Below, in pieces: positions 1 to 4,042 of a stretch of DNA of 5,569 bases. The notes below the pieces were generated by a model. The model searched no databases and was not told the DNA's origin. It saw nothing but the letters and a program-made list of their open reading frames with translations. This DNA is from Marinosulfonomonas sp. (GTDB lineage Bacteria; Pseudomonadota; Alphaproteobacteria; Rhodobacterales; Rhodobacteraceae). Location: positions 1 through 5,569 of the forward strand of contig JAHRVD010000018.1 of the NCBI GenBank assembly GCA_019090845.1. The letters run 5' to 3'. The position numbers and the translations under genes were made by a program. Position 1 is the stretch's first letter, and every line of letters begins with the position of its first letter.

Positions 1-427
1 AATAGCGTCTGTCGGGGCCACGCGCACGAAAGCCCTGTGTTGAGGAACGGGTGCCACCTTGCCCTTGCCCTTGCCCTTGCTGGCGCAAAAATTCTGCAAA
101 AATATCCGAAGAATCGCCAAAGTCTTCGAATCGTTGGCCAGTCCGATAGGGGTTTCCCGGAGCTTCCGCGTATTCACGGTAAAATTGCCTTTCGGGTCGC
201 TCGGCACCAGAGGCGTCGATCTCGCCGCGATCAAACCGCGCACGGGTTTCGGGATCCTTCAACAGATCATATGCCGCCGTCGCGGCCTTGAATTTATCCT
301 CGGCCTCGGAATCGTCTGGGTTCAGATCCGGGTGACTGCTGCGCGCGATTTTTCGATAGGCTTTCTTGATTTCATCTTCTGTCGCGGTTTTGGTCAGACC
401 AAGGGCTGCGTAAGGGTCAGTATTCAT
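1..427 (-). CDS. DnaJ-domain (J-domain) co-chaperone, 3' end cut off by window edge
   Basis: The translation begins [11 protein letters not shown] and continues as a J-domain over residues 4-68. The diagnostic HPD tripeptide is at residues 32-34, between helix II ([13 protein letters not shown]) and helix III ([16 protein letters not shown]). J-domains stimulate ATP hydrolysis by Hsp70 (DnaK) in the cytoplasm. After the domain comes a polar linker with a Gln-Gly repeat (residues 117-125) and then an Arg-rich stretch. The 142 complete codons visible contain no stop, so the C-terminus lies beyond base 1. The ATG at 427 is supported by GAGGAA five bases upstream and by the J-domain starting almost at once. 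The layout (J-domain then Gly/Gln linker, with no Cys-rich zinc module yet) suggests a CbpA/DnaJ-class II protein, but the missing C-terminus decides that. It lies downstream of the Lrp-type gene on the same strand with a 137-base gap, so it probably has its own promoter. Confidence 0.9.
   Translation of the reverse strand, partial: MNTDPYAALGLTKTATEDEIKKAYRKIARSSHPDLNPDDSEAEDKFKAATAAYDLLKDPETRARFDRGEIDASGAERPERQFYREYAEAPGNPYRTGQRFEDFGDSSDIFAEFLRQQGQGQGQGGTRSSTQGFRARGPDRRY
57..80. repeat. Tandem hexamer repeat, four copies of CCTTGC
   Basis: Four perfect head-to-tail copies of a 6-bp unit lie inside the J-protein gene. On the coding (minus) strand they give alternating Gln and Gly just after the J-domain. 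The unit length is a multiple of three, so gain or loss of copies by slippage would lengthen or shorten the linker without breaking the frame. Confidence 0.9.
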
Positions 428-485
428 AGGTTCCTCAATTAGATTGCGGCCGGGCCAACCAAGCAATTACAGCGCGTTGCAAATT

Positions 486-536
486 GCACCTTGATGTAAG
501 GCAAATTTAGTGCGGATATCCTGACGTTCAAGGTGC
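486..536. repeat. 9-bp perfect inverted repeat in the gap between the Lrp-type gene and the J-protein gene
   Basis: The arms GCACCTTGA (486-494) and TCAAGGTGC (528-536) are exact reverse complements separated by 33 bases. Between them is the perfect 8-bp palindrome GGATATCC (514-521), and next to the left arm is TGCAAATTGCA (478-488), itself a 5-bp dyad. The spacer is long and no T-run follows on the minus strand, so this does not look like an intrinsic terminator of the upstream regulator gene. A two-site protein-binding region or an RNA stem in the J-protein leader are alternatives. Confidence 0.6.
504..531 (-). promoter_or_regulatory. Candidate promoter for the J-protein gene
   Basis: Reading the minus strand, TTGAAC (531-526) is followed after 16 bases by TAAATT (509-504), an acceptable but not strong sigma-70-like pair. 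The -35 context reads CACCTTGAA, which also resembles the CTTGAA core of heat-shock sigma-32 promoters. A clear CCCCAT-type -10 box is missing, so heat-shock control is only a guess. The leader to the ATG at 427 would be about 70 bases. The -35 overlaps one arm of the inverted repeat. Confidence 0.3.
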
Positions 537-564
537 CGGTTATAGCTGCAAAAGTGGTTTCCGA

Positions 565-1026
565 TCAAAGTGGCAACGCCGTCGTCTTAAATACCGTCCG
601 TAATGCAAAACTGGACTGCATCTGCGCAACACCCGGCAACCGTGCCAGATGCCGCCGGTGGATCTGTGCGAAATGGTCGGTATCAAACGCCACCACTTTC
701 AGCAGGTAGTCAGCGTTGCCCGCCATCAGGTGGCATTCCAGGACGTCCGGCACTTTGGCCACTTCGCGTTCAAAGGCGTCCAAAACTTCATCCGCCTGAC
801 CGGACAGGGTGATTTCGACAAAAACCGTCGACGGTCGCCCGACTTTGCGCGGATCCAGCAGCGCCACATAATCTTTGATAAACCCTGCCTTTTGCAGCAA
901 CTGCACGCGGCGATGACAGGCGGACGGGGATAGATTGATCTTTTCCGACAGCTCTGCATTCGAGATTCTTCCGTTTCTTTGCAGGACCGTCAGAATTCGA
1001 CGATCTATCGTGTCAACTTCCAACAT
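565..1026 (-). CDS. Lrp/AsnC-family transcriptional regulator, probable regulator of ald
   Basis: This is a complete 153-residue protein, the usual size for the family. Residues 5-63 form the N-terminal winged helix-turn-helix: DTIDRRILTVLQRNGR leads into ISNAELSEKINLSPSACHRR, with the recognition helix around 33-44. Residues 66-146 fit the RAM/AsnC ligand-binding and oligomerisation domain, including GNADYLLKV (103-111) near the effector pocket and the closing strand SSFALRTVFK (138-147). Family members are DNA-binding oligomers that respond to amino acids. It is transcribed divergently from alanine dehydrogenase across 134 bases. Known AldR-type regulators activate ald in response to alanine, so control of ald and of itself is the natural inference. 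The ATG at 1026 has AAGGA nine bases upstream and fits the family N-terminus. The specific effector cannot be read from sequence. Confidence 0.93.
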   Translation of the reverse strand: MLEVDTIDRRILTVLQRNGRISNAELSEKINLSPSACHRRVQLLQKAGFIKDYVALLDPRKVGRPSTVFVEITLSGQADEVLDAFEREVAKVPDVLECHLMAGNADYLLKVVAFDTDHFAQIHRRHLARLPGVAQMQSSFALRTVFKTTALPL

Positions 1027-1160
1027 CGTAGTGAATCCTTCGACTATTTGGATATTCTGACTAATATATTGCGAATCAATCTATATTTGTCCGCCCAAGA
1101 AAGCCAAACAATTCGATACTATCCCGGGTATGATCGGGGCGACCACCCAAGGAGGTTTCC
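1027..1160. promoter_or_regulatory. Divergent control region between the Lrp-type gene and ald
   Basis: The stretch 1045-1090 is clearly AT-rich against a GC-rich background, as expected for Lrp-type binding sites and promoters. On the minus strand, the 15 bases at 1059-1045 match the E. coli Lrp consensus at about 11 of 15 positions by eye. Pentamers GACTA recur at 1042 and 1059, 17 bases apart. Possible promoter boxes are TTCGAC (1039-1044), a 17-base spacer, then TAATAT (1062-1067) toward ald, and TTGATT (1079-1074), a 17-base spacer, then AATATC (1056-1051) toward the regulator gene. The two candidates overlap, which would allow one bound protein to affect both. The box assignments are tentative; the regulatory role of the gap as a whole is likely. 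Confidence 0.5.
1149..1156 (+). promoter_or_regulatory. Full-consensus Shine-Dalgarno sequence for ald
   Basis: AAGGAGGT, a perfect complement to the 16S rRNA 3' end, ends four bases before the ATG at 1161. It fixes the ald start and predicts strong translation once the gene is transcribed. Confidence 0.85.
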
Positions 1161-2279
1161 ATGCGCATCGGATGTCCAAAAGAAATCAAGCCACAGGAAT
1201 TCCGCGTCGGGCTAACACCTAACGCGGCGCATGAGGCCATTTTGCATGGCCACGAGGTTGTTGTGCAAACCACCGCTGGCGTCGGGTCTGGTTTTCCGGA
1301 CAGCGACTATTTGGCGGCCGGGGCCCAGATCGTCGAGACCGCACCAGAAGTGTTCGCCAGTGCTGACATGATTGTGAAAGTAAAAGAACCCCAAGCCGCC
1401 GAGCGCAAAATGTTGCGCCAGGGTCAGCTATTATTCACCTACCTGCACCTTGCCCCGGACCCGGATCAAACCCGCGATTTGTTAGCCTCGGGGTGCACCG
1501 CAATCGCCTATGAAACCGTCACGGATGCCAATGGCGGCCTGCCGTTGCTGGCGCCAATGTCCGAGGTCGCCGGACGGCTCGCACCACAGGTTGGCGCATG
1601 GACGTTGCAAAAAGCCAACGGCGGGCGGGGCGTTTTGATGGGCGGCGTTCCCGGCGTCGGACCTGCGCAGGTGCTGGTCATTGGCGGTGGCGTCGTGGGA
1701 ACCCACGCGGCGAGGGTTGCGTCAGGCATGGGAGCGGACGTCACGGTTCTGGACCGCTCGCTTGCGCGCCTACGATACCTGGACGATGTTTATTCCGGCA
1801 GCTTCAAGAACAGATTTGCGAGTGCCGGCAACACGATTGAATTGGCGCGCAACGCTGATCTGATCATCGGCGCGGTTCTGGTCCCCGGGGCAGCGGCCCC
1901 CAAGCTGATCAGCCGGGCACAATTGTCAGAATTCAAACCGGGCGCGGCCCTTGTGGATGTCGCGATTGATCAGGGTGGGTGTTTTGAAACGTCGCATGCG
2001 ACGACCCATCAGAATCCGATCTTTGAAGTGGACCGCATCATGCACTACTGCGTGGCCAACATGCCCGGCGCTGTCGCCCGCACGGCAACAATTGCACTTG
2101 GCAATGCAACCATGCCATTCATGCTTGCCCTTGCAAACAAGGGCTGGGCGCAGGCCTGCGAAGATGATCCGCATCTTTTGAATGGTCTGAACGTCCATGC
2201 CGGACACCTGACCTATTATGCGGTCGGAAAGGCGCTCGGGATAGATGTGCTGGCACCGGCCCTGGCATTGAAGATCTAG
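1161..2279 (+). CDS. ald: Alanine dehydrogenase (NAD-dependent)
   Basis: The enzyme catalyses reversible oxidative deamination of L-alanine to pyruvate and ammonium with NAD in the cytoplasm, mainly for alanine catabolism. The 372-residue length is typical. The start MRIGCPKEIKPQEFRVGLTP is the family signature. Active-site residues occur at the family positions: Arg15 and Lys75 (substrate carboxylate), His96 (in TYLHLAPD, catalytic), Asp270 (in DVAIDQGG, catalytic) and Asn300 (in VANMPGAV). The Rossmann fold carries VLVIGGGVVG (171-180) with an acidic Asp198 at the end of the next strand, consistent with NAD rather than NADP. Nothing is missing or broken. The gene stands alone on its strand, opposite the Lrp-type regulator, and is followed by a hairpin and by the convergent mscL. 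The related transhydrogenase alpha subunit is excluded by length and by the Ald-specific active-site set. Confidence 0.97.
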   Translation: MRIGCPKEIKPQEFRVGLTPNAAHEAILHGHEVVVQTTAGVGSGFPDSDYLAAGAQIVETAPEVFASADMIVKVKEPQAAERKMLRQGQLLFTYLHLAPDPDQTRDLLASGCTAIAYETVTDANGGLPLLAPMSEVAGRLAPQVGAWTLQKANGGRGVLMGGVPGVGPAQVLVIGGGVVGTHAARVASGMGADVTVLDRSLARLRYLDDVYSGSFKNRFASAGNTIELARNADLIIGAVLVPGAAAPKLISRAQLSEFKPGAALVDVAIDQGGCFETSHATTHQNPIFEVDRIMHYCVANMPGAVARTATIALGNATMPFMLALANKGWAQACEDDPHLLNGLNVHAGHLTYYAVGKALGIDVLAPALALKI

Positions 2280-2292
2280 GGCCGGCTTTCTT
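2256..2292 (+). terminator. Likely rho-independent terminator of ald, overlapping its stop codon
   Basis: CCGGCCCT (2256-2263) and AGGGCCGG (2278-2285) are exact reverse complements. The stem can extend inward by a G-U pair and a G-C pair, leaving a 10-base loop, and is followed by CTTTCTT. The TAG stop (2277-2279) sits in the right arm, so the last six codons form the left arm and loop. The T-tract is short and interrupted, so termination may be incomplete. In the opposite direction the hairpin is not followed by T residues, so it should act mainly on ald. Confidence 0.6.
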
Positions 2293-2307
2293 GGAATTGT
2301 AGCTACC

Positions 2308-2718
2308 TTACTTTTTCAGCGCGCTTGCAATCTCTTTTAGCAAATCGATTTCTGAAGGCCCGGGATCGGCTTTGGGGGCTTCTTCTTCAGCTTTCTTGGT
2401 CTTGTTGACGGCTCTGACCAGCATGAACACAACAAACGCTATGATCAGGAAGTTGATGATCGCCATGATGAAGCGCCCATAGGCAAAGACAGCTGCTCCG
2501 GCTTCTTCCGCTTCGCCGATAGAGGCATATTCACCCTCGCCCAGAAGCACATAGAGACCGGAAAAATCCACGCCGCCCATGAACAGGCTGATGATCGGGT
2601 TGACCAGATCAGCGACGAGCGATCCGACAATTGCCGTAAAAGCGGCCCCAATTATGATCCCAACGGCCATGTCCATCACATTGCCCTTGGCGATAAAATT
2701 TTTGAATTCGTTAAGCAT
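2308..2718 (-). CDS. mscL: Large-conductance mechanosensitive channel MscL
   Basis: This inner-membrane homopentameric channel opens under membrane tension to release solutes during hypo-osmotic shock. The protein is 136 residues, the same length as E. coli MscL. It begins [20 protein letters not shown], an amphipathic N-terminal helix leading into TM1 (about 15-45, with [22 protein letters not shown]). A periplasmic loop follows (about 48-79), then TM2 (about 80-104, [20 protein letters not shown]), a basic patch (NKTKK) and a C-terminal helix ([11 protein letters not shown]). The Met at 2718 is preferred over the in-frame Met at 2763: it aligns with the E. coli start and has AGGGAA six bases upstream. 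The 15 extra residues from 2763 would be polar and unlike the family. Aligned with E. coli, pore-lining Leu19 and Val23 become Met17 and Ile21. It converges with ald across a 28-base gap. Confidence 0.96.
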   Translation of the reverse strand: MLNEFKNFIAKGNVMDMAVGIIIGAAFTAIVGSLVADLVNPIISLFMGGVDFSGLYVLLGEGEYASIGEAEEAGAAVFAYGRFIMAIINFLIIAFVVFMLVRAVNKTKKAEEEAPKADPGPSEIDLLKEIASALKK

Positions 2719-2851
2719 GGTCTGTTCCCTGTGTTGCTCTTTTCTATCTGCGCATTTTCGCACATTACGTCATGCCTAGTTGCACGGCTTCACCCCTTTC
2801 CCAAAGTGAATTCGGACCTATGTATGAACGACAGTTCAAAAGGATACCAAA
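2719..2851. promoter_or_regulatory. Divergent intergenic region between mscL and the glutathione transferase gene
   Basis: These 133 bases must hold the promoters of both flanking genes, which point away from each other. No strong -35/-10 pair stands out for either; TATGTA (2819-2824) is the best -10 candidate toward the transferase gene, without a convincing -35. The one clear structure is the dyad at 2825-2838. The transferase has AAAGGA seven bases before its ATG. Confidence 0.4.
2825..2838. promoter_or_regulatory. Operator-like dyad upstream of the glutathione transferase gene
   Basis: TGAAC (2825-2829) and GTTCA (2834-2838) are perfect inverted arms around a 4-base centre. The site lies 13 bases before the start codon and directly follows the candidate -10 box. 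Short dyads with GAAC/GTTC arms are typical of TetR-type repressor operators, and this position would block transcription initiation or early elongation. No TetR gene is in the window, so the binding protein is unknown. Confidence 0.4.
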
Positions 2852-3547
2852 ATGCCCAAACTTGCAGATTTCCCGATTTCAAAGAAATGGCCCGCCCAAA
2901 ACCCTGATGTCATTCAACTTTATTCGTTCCCGACACCCAATGGCGTAAAGGTCTCAATCGCACTGGAAGAAATGGGGCTTCCTTACGAGGCGCATAAGAT
3001 AAATCTTTCTGGCGATACCACGACACCGGAATTCCTTTCGCTCAATCCAAACAACAAAATTCCAGCAATCATTGATCCCAATGGCCCCGATGGTGAACCG
3101 CTTGGGCTGTTCGAAAGCGCTGCGATCCTGATTTACCTTGCCGAAAAATCAGGCCAGTTGATTGGCAATACACCAGCGCAGAAATTCAAGGTCATCCAAT
3201 GGTTGACGTTCCAAATTGGTGGCATTGGCCCGATGTTTGGGCAGCTTGGTTATTTTCACAAGTTTGCAGGATCAGAAATCAAAGACCCCCGTCCGGTCGA
3301 GCGTTTTTTGGTCGAGTCCAAAAGACTGCTGAATGTTGTGGATCAGCAGCTCGAGGGCAAGGACTGGATAACGGGCGACTACTCGATCGCGGATATCGCC
3401 ATCGCACCGTGGCTGAACGGGTTGGAATTTTATGGTGCCCAGGAAGTAGTTGGCTGGCACGGCTTCAAGAATGCTGTGGCCTATCGCGACCGCTTCTATG
3501 ACCGCCCGGCAGTTCAGCGCGCCAAAAACATCCCGCCGCGCGATTAA
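2852..3547 (+). CDS. Glutathione transferase family protein, nu-class (YfcG/YghU-like)
   Basis: The 231-residue protein has a thioredoxin-fold GST N-domain (about 20-105) and an all-alpha C-domain (about 108-225). Nu-class marks are clear: LYSFPTPNG (23-31) with Thr28 and Asn30 matching the Thr/Asn pair of E. coli YfcG, NNKIPAI (67-73) with the cis-Pro at 71, and the glutathione-binding FESAAILIYLAEK (87-99) with Glu88-Ser89. The C-domain has QIGGIGPMFGQ (121-131) and the N-capping motif SIADIA (178-183). YfcG and YghU act as glutathione-dependent disulfide-bond reductases in the cytoplasm, and a similar role is inferred here. The protein has no cysteine at all, so any redox chemistry must be done by bound glutathione. 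It has about 18 residues before the fold that YfcG lacks, recalling the longer N-terminus of YghU. AAAGGA upstream supports the start. Confidence 0.92.
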   Translation: MPKLADFPISKKWPAQNPDVIQLYSFPTPNGVKVSIALEEMGLPYEAHKINLSGDTTTPEFLSLNPNNKIPAIIDPNGPDGEPLGLFESAAILIYLAEKSGQLIGNTPAQKFKVIQWLTFQIGGIGPMFGQLGYFHKFAGSEIKDPRPVERFLVESKRLLNVVDQQLEGKDWITGDYSIADIAIAPWLNGLEFYGAQEVVGWHGFKNAVAYRDRFYDRPAVQRAKNIPPRD

Positions 3548-3993
3548 CCGGGCAAGGTTCCCGTCAAAACGTAGCGCAAAATTTCAACAACTTGCCGCGG
3601 CTCTTGTGCCACCGCCAAAGCCGCAGCATCCACTTCTTTCAATGGATGCTGGTGCTCTGGGCCGTGCAGAACGATCAGTGATTTTCCAAGCGCTGACGCA
3701 TAGCCCGCATCAAATGCGGCGTTCCACTGTTTGTATTTCTCACCAAAGCGCACCACCACCACATCTGCATCCGCAATGCCCTTGCGTGTACGGATAGCGT
3801 TCACCTTGGCGCCTTTGTTGTCGTGCCAGAACTTATCTGGTTCGGCACCAAGGATCGCGACCCCGCAATCGTCAGATGTTTCGTGTTCCGTTACCGGGCC
3901 AGAAAACTCCACGTCCAGCCCAGCAGCCCCGCCGATAATCTGTTCGCGCCAGTCGGTGTGAATTTCGCCGGAAAGATAGACCTTCATTGCCAT
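3544..3993 (-). CDS. ytoQ: YtoQ family protein
   Basis: The 149-residue protein matches the B. subtilis YtoQ family from end to end as recalled. Shared marks are VYLSGEIHTDWR (5-16), FSGPVTEHETSDD (30-42), a middle segment ending NAIRTRKGIADADVVVVRFGEKYKQWN (65-91), DAGYASALGKSLIVLH (95-110) and HPLKEVD (116-122). The layout resembles nucleoside 2-deoxyribosyltransferase-like folds: a small Rossmann-type domain with an N-terminal GEIH loop and a later FGEKYKQWN segment. No reaction has been established for the family to my knowledge, so a nucleoside or nucleotide substrate is only a fold-based guess. There is no signal peptide or membrane segment. Met1 is preferred over Met3 because GGGAG lies eight bases upstream. 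The gene follows pheT by 49 bases on the same strand without a visible terminator, so cotranscription is likely. Its stop overlaps the transferase stop tail to tail. Confidence 0.9.
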   Translation of the reverse strand: MAMKVYLSGEIHTDWREQIIGGAAGLDVEFSGPVTEHETSDDCGVAILGAEPDKFWHDNKGAKVNAIRTRKGIADADVVVVRFGEKYKQWNAAFDAGYASALGKSLIVLHGPEHQHPLKEVDAAALAVAQEPRQVVEILRYVLTGTLPG

Positions 3994-4042
3994 GTTTGTT
4001 TCTCCCGTATCTCAGGCAATTCCAGCCCGATTTTCGCATTCT

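Noticed and set aside
59..442. Plus-strand open frame of 127 codons, with a Leu-Pro repeat at its start
   Set aside because: It lies antisense to the J-domain gene and its opening repeat is just the hexamer repeat read from the other strand; no recognisable domain.
487..535. Inverted repeat as CIRCE heat-shock operator of the J-protein gene
   Set aside because: The arms do not match the CIRCE consensus TTAGCACTC-N9-GAGTGCTAA and the spacer is 33 rather than 9 bases.
979..1215. Plus-strand open frame crossing the Lrp-type gene start, the intergenic region and the ald start
   Set aside because: It overlaps two well-supported genes and the regulatory gap, and resembles no protein family.
2719..2763. 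N-terminal extension of MscL starting at the upstream Met
   Set aside because: The added 15 residues are highly polar and absent from the family; the start at 2718 has a good ribosome binding site and aligns with E. coli MscL.
3549..3563. Small hairpin CGGG-N7-CCCG after the transferase stop as a terminator
   Set aside because: Only a 4-bp stem, no T-run, and it lies within the ytoQ coding sequence.
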